Origin: DATKMP01 sp963790045
Lineage (GTDB): Bacteria; Bacteroidota; Ignavibacteria; UBA10030
Direction: 5' to 3'
NCBI GenBank assembly: GCA_963790045.1
Contig: CAWBMS010000010.1
Location: 1-64,000, forward strand
Length of the DNA stretch: 64,000 nucleotides
Under the pieces are notes generated by a model. The model did no database searches and was not told the origin of the DNA. It worked only from the letters and a program-made list of their open reading frames with translations. Below, in pieces: positions 53,748 to 63,358 of this stretch. Made by a program: the position numbers and the translations under genes. How positions within the stretch are numbered: the first letter of the stretch is position 1; each line of letters opens with the position of its first letter.

Positions 53748-55163
53748 TTAAAAGCGATAAGAAACCGTGAGATTTAAGGTTGTCGTTGTTACCGATTCCG
53801 ATGAGGTGACATCGATAGGAGTCGCACCTAGCATATAGCTATAATTGACGCGTGGTTGTTTCCATGTTCCGTAGGCAAAACCCGCATTTAGTGTCGTACT
53901 TTCATCAAGCAGTAAACCGAATCCTGCCGTATAATACAATTGATCGTAACTGCTCGGATCCCCAATGTAAGGCGAGGGATTATCAATAATTCCTGCTCGG
54001 AGTTTGAGACCATATTTAAAAATCGATACTTCTACTCCTGCACGTAAATTAGTTGTTGCTTGCATTTTAGTTTTGATTATATGATTCTCGCTGGAAAAAT
54101 CAATATTATCTGAACCCAGTTCCATTTGAGTCCAATCAGTGTATTCTGCATCTCCGGCAAGCAAAAGCCAGTCAAGCGGCTGAACAGAAACACCTCCACT
54201 CAATACATACGGTGTCGTGACATGATATGTGAGTGATTGTGATGTAGGAGTAGGATAAGAGCTTGGATATACAAAACTATCACCATTCTTGAAACTGCTT
54301 TGGGCAATATCTCCATAGGTTTCAGAAATATCATATTTTGTAGCAGTCCTTACTGAAACACCAAGGGAAAATACTCCCGGTTTTCTGTACATTAATCCGA
54401 ACAAAGCATTGAATCCACTAATATCGTCATTATATGTGCTTTCGTAAGTCAACTGACTAAAATCATCCGGGAAGGTAGTATATAAATTTTTTGAATCAGT
54501 CTCTTCAAATGTCCTGTCATATGAATAGGAACCCGAAGCAAAGTTCAACGAAAGACCCAGAGATATATTCGGACCGACATCCATGGCTCCACCGGCTGTC
54601 CAATGATTCAAACCGCCACCTTCAAGGACATTCACGATTTGTTGAACACCACGATTTAAAATCGAAGCATTAGTGGTCGTATCGTAAAGCCAGAGAAAAG
54701 CCGGGAACGCATCGGAATATGTAACTGAGCTTGTCGGATTGAATGCATTCATTGAAGCGGTTGCTGTGTAGTTTGCAGCTCTATTGAAACCGAAGGCAAA
54801 CGTTAAGCTTCCTCGTGCTGTTGGAACAGGATACACAATCCCTAAATTGTTTAGGTTGATAGCATTTTTATCAGATGTGGTGGTTGTTCCAAAATACGAA
54901 GCATCGTTGGAGTAATCGTTCCGTGATAGTCCAATTGAAAATTCAAAATCACGTTCTAACGCCAATCCTGCCGGATTCCAGAACAGGGCGGAATAATCAT
55001 TCACACTGCCAACTGTTGCATTACCCATTCCAAGTTCACGTGCACCAACACCAAGACCCAATTGGGAATATCGCAATGCATCTTCTGCAAGCTGTGCATG
55101 TAATGTTGATCCCAATAGTCCTATCAAGCTTAAAATTCCAATTATTTTTTTTGTCGCTCTCAT
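53748..55163 (-). CDS. OmpP1/FadL-family outer membrane protein
   Basis: A 471-residue porin-like protein with a signal peptide (IIGILSLIGLLGSTLHAQ) and the FadL/PorV N-terminal hatch pattern LGLGVGARELGMGNATVGSVNDYSALFWNPAGLALERD. The rest is beta strands with aromatic girdles, ending LNLTVSYRF (terminal Phe). FadL proteins import hydrophobic compounds; whether this one does is unknown. It is preceded by an 88-bp gap to the lipoprotein gene. Confidence 0.88.
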   Translation of the reverse strand: MRATKKIIGILSLIGLLGSTLHAQLAEDALRYSQLGLGVGARELGMGNATVGSVNDYSALFWNPAGLALERDFEFSIGLSRNDYSNDASYFGTTTTSDKNAINLNNLGIVYPVPTARGSLTFAFGFNRAANYTATASMNAFNPTSSVTYSDAFPAFLWLYDTTTNASILNRGVQQIVNVLEGGGLNHWTAGGAMDVGPNISLGLSLNFASGSYSYDRTFEETDSKNLYTTFPDDFSQLTYESTYNDDISGFNALFGLMYRKPGVFSLGVSVRTATKYDISETYGDIAQSSFKNGDSFVYPSSYPTPTSQSLTYHVTTPYVLSGGVSVQPLDWLLLAGDAEYTDWTQMELGSDNIDFSSENHIIKTKMQATTNLRAGVEVSIFKYGLKLRAGIIDNPSPYIGDPSSYDQLYYTAGFGLLLDESTTLNAGFAYGTWKQPRVNYSYMLGATPIDVTSSESVTTTTLNLTVSYRF

Positions 55164-55207
55164 AGTTTATATTCCTTTTTACTGTCAATATCGTTATATA
55201 AAATCAA

Positions 55208-56116
55208 TTATCGTCTTCCGCCGCCGCTTCGGCCTCCACCGCTTTGACCACTGCCATTGCTGCTGCCGTTATCGCGGCTTGGTGCAGGACTTGAACTGGG
55301 TGCAGAAGATACTCTCGTCGATGGTGCTGGAGAATAGTTCGGAGCTGATTGTTGTGGTGAAGATGAACGTGTCGCAGGTGCACTATGGCTTCGGCCGGAG
55401 GCAACACGGGTGCTCCGTCTTGTACCATTCGATTGATTTCGATACTGTGGCTGTTGAATTGAAGGACTATAGGAGCGTGCTGAACGTCCAACAGTAGAAG
55501 TACGATATGTTCCTGAAGGTTGCGGCGTTGCTTCGCGTGAGCTTGGAGCAACCGCACCGGAAGTTCTTCCAGAGGATGACATCACTCGTCCTGCGCTTGG
55601 CAAATTCATATTGCCGATATTGTTGTTATTCTGTGAGCGTGCAAAATCAAATTCATTCCTTCCATTAAAATTTGCGCGTGTGTAACCACCGGAACGAATT
55701 CCATGCGGCTGTGAATAATTGTGGGCATAATAACTGCCATAGCCATGTCCATATCCACCGTAATAGGGATGATGATATCCGCCGTAATAATATGCTGGAT
55801 AAGCCCATCCCGCGCTGAACCACCAAGCATCCCAATAAGACCAGTATGTCGGATAAATGCATCCGTCATAATACCATGAACTTTGCCATGAAGGAACGCT
55901 GTAATAATATCCCATACAACTGCGACGATAATCGTCGTCATAGTAGTTGCCATTATCATTGTTGGTAGAATCGTATGGCTCCTGAGCAGCATACGATCTA
56001 TTATCGTTATAGCCGCTTTCTTCTTCATCACGTGTTGAAGCAAGCTGCGTATAACAGCCGGAGAAAAGTGCAGCCGAAAGCACAATCGGCACTGCTATCG
56101 TTAAAATTTTTTTCAT
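55208..56116 (-). CDS. Tyr/Gly-rich lipoprotein, unknown function
   Basis: About 302 residues. I chose the ATG at 56116 (MKKILTIAVPIVLSAALFSGC), whose LFSGC is a lipobox; a second ATG lies three codons earlier. The mature part has a Tyr/Trp/Gly-rich stretch (YYYGGYHHPYYGGYGHGYGSYY split over residues 110-135) and a Ser/Pro/Gln-rich tail ending GGGRSGGGRR. Low complexity prevents family assignment. Lipid anchoring in the envelope is inferred. Confidence 0.65.
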   Translation of the reverse strand: MKKILTIAVPIVLSAALFSGCYTQLASTRDEEESGYNDNRSYAAQEPYDSTNNDNGNYYDDDYRRSCMGYYYSVPSWQSSWYYDGCIYPTYWSYWDAWWFSAGWAYPAYYYGGYHHPYYGGYGHGYGSYYAHNYSQPHGIRSGGYTRANFNGRNEFDFARSQNNNNIGNMNLPSAGRVMSSSGRTSGAVAPSSREATPQPSGTYRTSTVGRSARSYSPSIQQPQYRNQSNGTRRSTRVASGRSHSAPATRSSSPQQSAPNYSPAPSTRVSSAPSSSPAPSRDNGSSNGSGQSGGGRSGGGRR

Positions 56117-56282
56117 TGGTTCCATCTTCTACCTCTTTTTATTTTCTACTTATTAGACTCAAGTTCCTTGCCACGGCTTAATTAAAAATAAACCCGAAAA
56201 TAGTTCATTTTTTGCCATTTCCGGGCAGGAAAATTTCCAATATGTCTATAAAACTATTCGCCATTGTCCTGAAAACTACACA

Positions 56283-57065
56283 TTAAAATAATCCAATATA
56301 ATCAATCTGGAGCGTACGGTTGCCGATGTTCACATTGTCTTGATTCCTTGTGATGTTTTTCAAATTGAATCCGACAACTAATCCTTTGCCCCACGACCAG
56401 CGAAATCCAAAATTCAAATAGCCGTTACCTTTTCCTAAAGCGTGGCCGGAGTTGTCATTATTGGCGAAATCATATTCCATCATAAGGGAAATGTCTTTTC
56501 CCAAAGATTTTTCTGCACCGACAAAAAAATTCAAGTCGGCATCACCATCAGTTTGTTCCAGCGAGCGATTCAATCCGCCATGCAAGCTAAGATTTCCCAT
56601 GATTGCATAATTCTTGCTCGCAACGACATAGACACCGGGAGATTTAATGGTATAGCGTTTTAACGTGTCTGCATTGAGATAGGGTTCTTTGCCTTGCGAA
56701 TCAAAACCAACCGCAATGGCAGGTGCTGTTGAGCTTTCGTTAAAGAGGCGTAACTTTGCCTGCACGCCCGGCATGGGATTCATATCGATTTTATTTTGAC
56801 CGATAATATCTGTACCACCGTATGAAATGCCGAACGAGAACGGTTCAAAGAGTCCAACGGATACTCCCACCAGCACGCCGCCTTCTTGATAGAAATTGGA
56901 AGTAACGGAATACGATCCGCGTTTCAACAATCCTGCTGTCGGTTTATCGATCAGCATCGTTGGCTCGATGGTTGCGCTTTCGCCGGCATATGTTTGTGCC
57001 TGCATGGCAACAGGTGTCAGTAAAAAAAGAAAGCCGATCAATGTGCTTGTAGAAAATGTTTTCAT
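56283..57065 (-). CDS. Exported barrel-like protein, unknown function
   Basis: About 260 residues. ATG 57065 (MKTFSTSTLIGFLFLLTPVAMQAQ) has CTAAGGAGCTAACT upstream and gives a clear signal peptide; an upstream in-frame start lies inside the next gene. The body has beta strands with YSVTSNFYQEGGVLVGVSVG, FSFGISYGGTD and terminal GFRWSWGKGLVVGFNLKN, resembling YjbH/porin-like barrels. No named family is certain. It follows the amidohydrolase gene by 28 bp. Confidence 0.65.
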   Translation of the reverse strand: MKTFSTSTLIGFLFLLTPVAMQAQTYAGESATIEPTMLIDKPTAGLLKRGSYSVTSNFYQEGGVLVGVSVGLFEPFSFGISYGGTDIIGQNKIDMNPMPGVQAKLRLFNESSTAPAIAVGFDSQGKEPYLNADTLKRYTIKSPGVYVVASKNYAIMGNLSLHGGLNRSLEQTDGDADLNFFVGAEKSLGKDISLMMEYDFANNDNSGHALGKGNGYLNFGFRWSWGKGLVVGFNLKNITRNQDNVNIGNRTLQIDYIGLF

Positions 57066-57093
57066 AGTTAGCTCCTTAGAGTTCAACAAAAAT

Positions 57094-58620
57094 TTAGAGA
57101 TCATCTTCATCGCCAAAAATACGTTTTATAGTGCTGGGAAGTTTAGGCGCATCGTGTTTGATGGGTGTTGCAGCGTTGTCTTGGTTTTCCGATTTTTTTT
57201 TAATGATACGAAATCCTTCTTCCATTGGAAGTTCTTCATTCTCATTTGCTATTGGTTGTCGATAAGCGCTATCGATAGGAAGAATTTTTGCCGATGTGTT
57301 TTCCACCGCGGCAGATTTTTCGACGATGCGTGAATTCAACGTTCTAAACAATTGATCGCTTTCACGAATCAAATCTTCTTCTGCATACGTTAAAATATGC
57401 CGGTCGCGAACGTAAAATTCACCATGAATGATGACATCGCATACATCATGAGAACCGGCTTCATCTAATAAAAGGCGCAAAGATATTTCTGGATTGTCTT
57501 CATTGAGTGCGCTGTGTAATCTAAAATCTGTTGCATCTAAAAAAACAAGGTCGGCTTTTTTTCCGGTTTCAATACTTCCGGTTTCAGCCGCCATGCCCAA
57601 CGCTTGAGCAGCATTGCGTGTGTGCAGTGCCAGAAGTTGAAAGGGCTTTTCAGCAGGCAGTGAAAGTGATTGCAATATCGATGAATAAGCGCGAATATTT
57701 TCTAAAGGAGCAGGCATCCCCCAATCCGTTCCGAGCGCAAACGGAATTTTATGTTTGGATAATTCACCCAGCGGTGGAAACATCGTTTCTTTTTTTAGAA
57801 TTGAATTTGGAGAAAAGATAAACGGCTTTTTTGATTTTGCCAGAAGATCATAATCTTGCTCTTCGTAACTTACAAGATGGGCAACGTGAACGGGAAGATC
57901 GAACAACCGGTATTCATGATAAAATTGAATAATCGAAGTACGAAAATTTCGTTTGATGGTTTCAAAACCTTCCGGCGATTGTCCCAGATGCAAAATGATC
58001 GGCCATTGATGTTCTTTTGCCGTGCGAATGGTCGATTGTAATCCGTAGGTGGTAATATCGGCTTCGTTCTCAATCACCAAAGCAAATTTGATTGTTGGAT
58101 TGTGAATGGTACGCGCTGCTTCGATTTGATCAGCATTATGAAGGCCGATGAAGCCACGCAATTCCGCACGCTGCATAGAATCGTATGCGGCGCGGAAAGA
58201 AAAGTCCAAATGATCCATTCCGTATTCTGCTACCGTGGTAATACCGGAACGCAGCGCAGCAAAGTAGGCGAGACGATACATTGCGGAAAGCTCTTCTAAC
58301 GATGCCACTTCATAAAAAAATTCCATTGCCTTGCGAATGCTTGGTATGCGTTTCCATTTTGCACTCGGATGACCAAGTGTAAAATAGTGCAGGAGAAACG
58401 ATTCGCCGGAAAAATGTGCATCGATAAATCCGGGGAGGATCACTTTTCCTGAAGCGTCGATCACTTCGGCATCGGGATACAGATGTTTGAGGACATCGGG
58501 ATGCTTGCCGACATCAGTTATGCGATCATTGATAAGCAGCAGAGACATTCTGCCCGCGTGATTTTGTGCATCGCCGGTAAAAACAAATCCATTTGCGATA
58601 ATTTTTTTCGATTCTGCCAT
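57094..58620 (-). CDS. Amidohydrolase-family protein with altered metal motif
   Basis: A 508-residue protein of the MTA/SAH-deaminase/chlorohydrolase type. N- and C-terminal sandwich domain pieces surround a barrel: VILPGFIDAHFSGESFLL, IILHLGQSPEG, VHVAHLVSYEEQD and FALGTDWGMPAPLEN. The usual HxH after GFID is HFS here (His69, Ser71). The other His and Asp ligands are present. A long C-terminal tail of about 100 residues is Asp/Lys-rich with no known domain. Activity cannot be assumed. Confidence 0.75.
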   Translation of the reverse strand: MAESKKIIANGFVFTGDAQNHAGRMSLLLINDRITDVGKHPDVLKHLYPDAEVIDASGKVILPGFIDAHFSGESFLLHYFTLGHPSAKWKRIPSIRKAMEFFYEVASLEELSAMYRLAYFAALRSGITTVAEYGMDHLDFSFRAAYDSMQRAELRGFIGLHNADQIEAARTIHNPTIKFALVIENEADITTYGLQSTIRTAKEHQWPIILHLGQSPEGFETIKRNFRTSIIQFYHEYRLFDLPVHVAHLVSYEEQDYDLLAKSKKPFIFSPNSILKKETMFPPLGELSKHKIPFALGTDWGMPAPLENIRAYSSILQSLSLPAEKPFQLLALHTRNAAQALGMAAETGSIETGKKADLVFLDATDFRLHSALNEDNPEISLRLLLDEAGSHDVCDVIIHGEFYVRDRHILTYAEEDLIRESDQLFRTLNSRIVEKSAAVENTSAKILPIDSAYRQPIANENEELPMEEGFRIIKKKSENQDNAATPIKHDAPKLPSTIKRIFGDEDDL

Positions 58621-58629
58621 AGAATTAAT

Positions 58630-60087
58630 CTACGAAGTTTTCCGCCACGTTGTGCCGTCTTTTTTATCTTCAATTGTAAATCCAAGATTTTTCAATCCAT
58701 CGCGAATGACATCCGACACCGCCCATAATTTTTGTTTGCGAACTTCTGTGCGAACGTTGACGAACAAATCCAGCAATCCTGATTCAGTTGCTGCGTCTGC
58801 TGTTGTCGTTTCCTGTCTGTCGGTGATAATGCCGAGAATCGTTCCGCCAAGTTCTGTGAACAGCGATTCACTTTTTTGCAGTGCATCCAGCGAAAGTTTT
58901 TTATCGGAGTTCAACGCCTGATTGATTTCTTTTGAAAGATCAAACAATATTGCAACACCTTGCGGTGCATTAAAATCATCGTTCAATGCGTCGAGGAATT
59001 GATTGCGGAAGGGAAGGACGTCTAATGTTTCGCCGTCGCTGCGCTGTTCAGTCTCAGCTTTTTTTATTTCGGCGCGGAGATTGCGAAGCGTATTCTGCAA
59101 TTTTTCTAATCCAACATTTGCTCCGGCAAGCGCCTCATCGCTAAAATCCAACGTGCTACGATAATGGCTTTGCAGAATAAAAAATCGCACCACAAGCGGA
59201 TCGAATTTTTTAAACGCATCTTTGAGCGTTACAAAATTACCAAGCGACTTGGACATCTTTTGTCCGTTCACGGTAACAAGATTATTGTGAATCCAGTATT
59301 TTACAAACGGTTTTCCGGTTGCAGCTTCGCTTTGTGCAATTTCACATTCGTGATGTGGAAATTGATTGTCCATACCGCCGCCGTGAATATCAAAACTTTC
59401 ACCCAAATATTTCATCGACATAGCGGAGCATTCAATATGCCAGCCGGGAAATCCTTCGCCCCACGGACTCGGCCAGTGCATAATGTGTCCGCCTTCTGCT
59501 TTTTTCCACAAGGCAAAATCGGCAGGGTGGCGTTTCTCTGAACGCGAATCCACGCGCGTTCCTTCCATAGATTCTTCCAGCACGCGGCCGGAAAGTTTTC
59601 CGTAGTTCTGAAATTTCTGTACATCGTAATACACATTACCATCGACTTCGTATGCGAATCCGTTTGCAAGAAGTTTTTTAATAATTTCGATTTGTTCGAT
59701 GATGTGTCCAGTGGCATGCGGCGAAATATCAGGGCGCAGAACATTTAACGCATCCATATCTTCAAAATAACTGCGCGTAATTTCTTCGGCGATTTGCATG
59801 GGGTGCACACGATTGATGCGCGCTTGCTTAATCATCTTATCTTCGCCTTCATCGGCGTTGTCCGTCAAATGTCCGACATCGGTAATGTTTTGCACATAGA
59901 GAACTTTGTAGCCGAGATAGCGCAAGTAGCGAACGATCACATCGAACGCAACATAACTTTTTCCGTGGCCGATGTGCGAATGGCTGTAAACGGTAGGGCC
60001 GCATACATACATTCCTACGAATCCTTCGTGGAGAGGTTTGAATTCTTCTTTTTGTCGTGTCAATGTATTATATAAAACTAAACTCAT
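58630..60087 (-). CDS. cysS: Cysteinyl-tRNA synthetase
   Basis: Class I aminoacyl-tRNA synthetase of 485 residues. The zinc Cys in CGPTVYSHSHIGHGKSYV, the HIGH-like motif and QKMSKSLGN are present, as are FPHHECEIAQSEA and GWHIECSAMSMKYLG. The C-terminal anticodon-binding helical domain is intact. It is in an unusual neighbourhood between an amidohydrolase and recN. The translation is fully open, unlike several neighbours. Confidence 0.96.
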   Translation of the reverse strand: MSLVLYNTLTRQKEEFKPLHEGFVGMYVCGPTVYSHSHIGHGKSYVAFDVIVRYLRYLGYKVLYVQNITDVGHLTDNADEGEDKMIKQARINRVHPMQIAEEITRSYFEDMDALNVLRPDISPHATGHIIEQIEIIKKLLANGFAYEVDGNVYYDVQKFQNYGKLSGRVLEESMEGTRVDSRSEKRHPADFALWKKAEGGHIMHWPSPWGEGFPGWHIECSAMSMKYLGESFDIHGGGMDNQFPHHECEIAQSEAATGKPFVKYWIHNNLVTVNGQKMSKSLGNFVTLKDAFKKFDPLVVRFFILQSHYRSTLDFSDEALAGANVGLEKLQNTLRNLRAEIKKAETEQRSDGETLDVLPFRNQFLDALNDDFNAPQGVAILFDLSKEINQALNSDKKLSLDALQKSESLFTELGGTILGIITDRQETTTADAATESGLLDLFVNVRTEVRKQKLWAVSDVIRDGLKNLGFTIEDKKDGTTWRKTS

Positions 60088-60144
60088 TCCTGACCTTTTT
60101 CTTCTTTCTTATCTCAATGACTTAACGGCTTATCTACTCAACGA

Positions 60145-61863
60145 CTATCGTTTTCCAATCAACTCTCTCGCTCCGTTCAAACTTGCTTCCGTTACTTCTT
60201 CACCGCTAAGCAGCCGTGCGACTTCCCGAACGTGTTCTTCTTCGTCTAATTTTTTGATGGAAGAAGTTGTTCGCTGTTTGTTCTCGTTTTTTTCGACTGC
60301 AAAATGGCAATCGGCAAAGCCGGCAATTTGCGGCAGGTGAGTGATAGAAATAATCTGATGAAACTCTGATAAACTTTTTAAACTTTTTCCAACTGCTTGG
60401 GCTATGCGTCCGCTAATGCCGACATCGATTTCATCGAACACAAGAAGCGGCAGGCGGTCTGCTTTGGCTAGAATTGTTTTCAGCGCAAGCATAATGCGGG
60501 AAATTTCCCCGCCGGATGCAACTTTGACTAACGGCTTTAAATCTTCGCCGATGTTGCTGGAAAGATAAAACTCCACTTCATCGATGCCGTTCGGTGCTGC
60601 TTCATAAAAATCTTTGCCGAGTTTGACGTACGCAAATTGTGCTGCGCCATTGTCTTTGGCAATCAATTTGTTTTCAATCTTCACATCGAACTGCGCATTG
60701 GGAATGCCGAGCTTCGCTAATTCCGTGCAAACGGATTTACAGATCGTTGCAACCAACTCGCGTCGTTTTGTGGAAAGCCGCTGAGCTGCCGCCGAGCAAA
60801 TCTTGCGTTCTGCATCGATCTGCTCGTTCAGCTTTTTCATCTCGGCTTCGTAATTTTCTGCAAAGGCAAATTCTGTTCCGATTTTTTCTCGATGTGCAAT
60901 CACCGCTTCCAAGGTGCCGCCGTATTTTTTCTTCAACAGCGTCAGTTGTCCAAGGCGATTACGAATCTCTTCTAATCGATCGGGATTGAATTCGATCTTG
61001 GAATTATAATTTTGAATAAACTTTGTCAACTCGTCGATGATGGCCGTTGCCGAGGCACATTCGTTTTTAGAATCTTCAAATGCTGTGTCGATCTGTGCTA
61101 AGTCTTCCAACTGATTGCGCGCTTTTACTAACACATCGTAGGCAGATTGTTCGCCTTCATACAGCGATTGATATAATTGCGATGTAGCTTCAAAAAGCTT
61201 TTCGGAATTTTCTAAAATGCGCAGCTCGTTTTCTAATTCTGTTTCTTCACCTGCATGCGGATCGACGGCATCGATTTCTTTGATCTGGAAATCATACAGA
61301 TCGCGTTTCTCTTTCAACTCGTGTTCTTTGTGCGTGAGGTCGCGCAACACGGTGAACAATGCCGATAGGCGATGATAGGGCTGTTGATATTCTTCAATCA
61401 ATCCCTCCAAGCCGCCGAATTCATCCAATTGATCGATGTGCGTTTCAGCGCGCAGCAACGATTGATGTTCATGCTGTCCGTGCAAATCCACAAGATGATC
61501 GCCGATAGTTTTCAAAACCGTTAAGGGAACAGGCGTGTCATTCACAAAGCAGCGGGATTGTCCTTTGGCAGAAATGTCGCGGCGCAAGATCAGATCCTCT
61601 TGCACTTCAATTTCATTCTCTTCAAGCAGTATTTTAACTTTTTTATTTCCAGACAAACCGAAGATTCCTTCGACGACGGCTTTATCGGTTCCTTTGCGTA
61701 CTACATCTGTACTGGCGCGCTCGCCGAGAATTAAACTCAGCGCATCGATGATAATCGATTTGCCTGCGCCGGTTTCGCCTGTCAAAATATTCAAACCGCT
61801 TTCGAATTCTACTTCTACGGATTCGATGAGTGCATAATTTTTTATGGAAAGTGATTTCAGCAT
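60145..61863 (-). CDS. recN: DNA repair ATPase RecN
   Basis: SMC-like protein acting in double-strand-break repair. The 572-residue protein has Walker A LTGETGAGKSIIIDAL (about 31-44), long coiled coils flanking the middle region (about 150-370), the signature VASGGEISRIMLALK and Walker B LPLLVFDEIDVGISGRIA. The start LKSLSIKNYALIESVEVEFESGLNIL is typical. It is upstream of cysS on the same strand with 57 bp between them. Confidence 0.95.
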   Translation of the reverse strand: MLKSLSIKNYALIESVEVEFESGLNILTGETGAGKSIIIDALSLILGERASTDVVRKGTDKAVVEGIFGLSGNKKVKILLEENEIEVQEDLILRRDISAKGQSRCFVNDTPVPLTVLKTIGDHLVDLHGQHEHQSLLRAETHIDQLDEFGGLEGLIEEYQQPYHRLSALFTVLRDLTHKEHELKEKRDLYDFQIKEIDAVDPHAGEETELENELRILENSEKLFEATSQLYQSLYEGEQSAYDVLVKARNQLEDLAQIDTAFEDSKNECASATAIIDELTKFIQNYNSKIEFNPDRLEEIRNRLGQLTLLKKKYGGTLEAVIAHREKIGTEFAFAENYEAEMKKLNEQIDAERKICSAAAQRLSTKRRELVATICKSVCTELAKLGIPNAQFDVKIENKLIAKDNGAAQFAYVKLGKDFYEAAPNGIDEVEFYLSSNIGEDLKPLVKVASGGEISRIMLALKTILAKADRLPLLVFDEIDVGISGRIAQAVGKSLKSLSEFHQIISITHLPQIAGFADCHFAVEKNENKQRTTSSIKKLDEEEHVREVARLLSGEEVTEASLNGARELIGKR

Positions 61864-61960
61864 TGCAATTGCTAAAATGTAATCAAAAATGATGGAATTT
61901 CAATGAGGTACGGTGGAGAAAAAAACGATCAAATTATGATCAAGTAAATGTCATTCAAAG

Positions 61961-61992
61961 AAAATGCGATCCCAACCTCGAATCGCATTTTT
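61961..61992. terminator. Intrinsic terminator between recN and DUF6600 gene
   Basis: AAAATGCGAT and ATCGCATTTT form a 10-bp stem around CCCAACCTCGA, with T-runs on both sides, so it can end minus-strand transcription from the DUF6600-type gene. Confidence 0.75.
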
Positions 61993-62018
61993 CCTTATTA
62001 AATCCTTTTTCCAAAGGG

Positions 62019-62069
62019 AAGTGTCTGACACCTGCCCATGTTAAAAACTAAGAAAGGCGTCTGACACTT
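62019..62069. repeat. REP-like hairpin GTGTCTGACACCT, copy 2
   Basis: AAGTGTCTGACACCT and AGGCGTCTGACACTT form a stem of 13 matched positions around a 21-base loop. It corresponds to the shorter copy at 34149-34181. Confidence 0.6.
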
Positions 62070-62079
62070 TACGTGTAAT

Positions 62080-63084
62080 TTACTCGCGCCGCCCTTCGCG
62101 TTCTTCACGCTTCGGCTCAGGTGCTGGCTTCGGTTGTTTTTCGTACCGTTGCAATAACTCCTGCCGGCGTTGCGGAGCAGCTCGTACGACACGCTGCCGC
62201 GGTTGAACGATGACCGTTGCGGGGCGGGCGTTGGGAATTGTTTGTACGCGTTCTACATGCTTTACATCGATAGAAACATTTCTGTCGCCGCGTTTAATAT
62301 CGATGCGTTCATTATCGCGCTGTAATTCTGTACGGTTCGGGCGGTACACTTCAATCTGTCTGCCGCCGCCGATGTGTTCTCCTTGTGTTGTGCGAACTTC
62401 ACGCACATCGAAACGATTGACGCGAATGCCGCCGCGCTGTTCGATGATCGCACGATCGAAGCCGCGATTGATGACGACTTCGCCATGCACATCGTAGGTT
62501 CGTCCAAAATTTCCACCGCGAATAATGACGCCGACATTGCGTTCAGGAACAAAATCTCGATAGCGGACGGCTCCGCCGAAACGAGCATAGGGAATGAAAT
62601 TCCAGTAATGTGCAGGTGCATGCCATTCGGTGGTAAAACGAATTCCAACATGCATATCGAACACGGCATACGGCGGTAACGGCGCCCAGCCGACATACGC
62701 ATCGTTGTTGCACCATTCTACCCACGCAGGCCCCCACGTATCATCCGGCACCCAGACCCAGCCGTAATAATCATCGCAATACCATCGTCCGTAATGATAG
62801 GTGACCCAGCCGAATGGTTCATCCGAAACCCAGTACCAACCGTAATCATCCGTCCAAGCCCATCGTCCTAACATATAAGGACGCCAGTGAGGTTTTACGT
62901 TAAACGGACGCCAGACAACAAAGCCGGGTCGTGCTTCGATCCACTCGCCATGCGGACTGAGCGATGAATAGAAAAATCCGACATGCACGCCTTCAGGCGG
63001 TTCGGATACAGGTGCTGCTTTCGCTTGTTGATGCAGTGTGCCGATGGCGCTTATAAGTATCAATGATAAAAGAATTCGTTTCAT
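62080..63084 (-). CDS. DUF6600-type exported protein
   Basis: A 334-residue protein with a signal peptide (KRILLSLILISAIGTLHQQAKA). The N-terminal half repeats aromatic-rich units such as GRWAWTDDYGWYWVSDEPFG, HYGRWYCDDYYGWVWVPDDTWGPAWVEW and YVGWAPLPP, the hallmark of DUF6600 proteins. The C-terminal half is Arg/Glu/Gln-rich and basic (EPKREEREGRRE), probably disordered. Function is unknown; exported or cell-surface location is inferred. The 274 bp upstream contains no gene. Confidence 0.82.
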   Translation of the reverse strand: MKRILLSLILISAIGTLHQQAKAAPVSEPPEGVHVGFFYSSLSPHGEWIEARPGFVVWRPFNVKPHWRPYMLGRWAWTDDYGWYWVSDEPFGWVTYHYGRWYCDDYYGWVWVPDDTWGPAWVEWCNNDAYVGWAPLPPYAVFDMHVGIRFTTEWHAPAHYWNFIPYARFGGAVRYRDFVPERNVGVIIRGGNFGRTYDVHGEVVINRGFDRAIIEQRGGIRVNRFDVREVRTTQGEHIGGGRQIEVYRPNRTELQRDNERIDIKRGDRNVSIDVKHVERVQTIPNARPATVIVQPRQRVVRAAPQRRQELLQRYEKQPKPAPEPKREEREGRRE

Positions 63085-63358
63085 AAATTACCTTTCAAAT
63101 ATCTCTATAAAACTTATCAAGCGGTGTACCACAAATTTATTGTGTCTTTGGGACTTTTTTCGGCAGTAGCAATGTTGTAAGTGTATAAGAAAATAGGCAT
63201 ACTGTCCAATCTTGAAGACGCAGAGAAATGAAAAGAAGGTTTGCATTCAAGGCGACAATAGAGTATTTTATAGAAGAAACCGAAGCGGAGAAGCCACACC
63301 GAGATCGGCACATGTTAAAAGCTGTGGCGTGCAATAAATAACGGGAAGAGTGAGAACA

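Noticed and set aside
55204..55557. A His/Gln-rich ORF on the minus strand overlapping the lipoprotein gene
   Set aside because: It is a shadow frame of the low-complexity lipoprotein, with biased residues and no ribosome-binding site.
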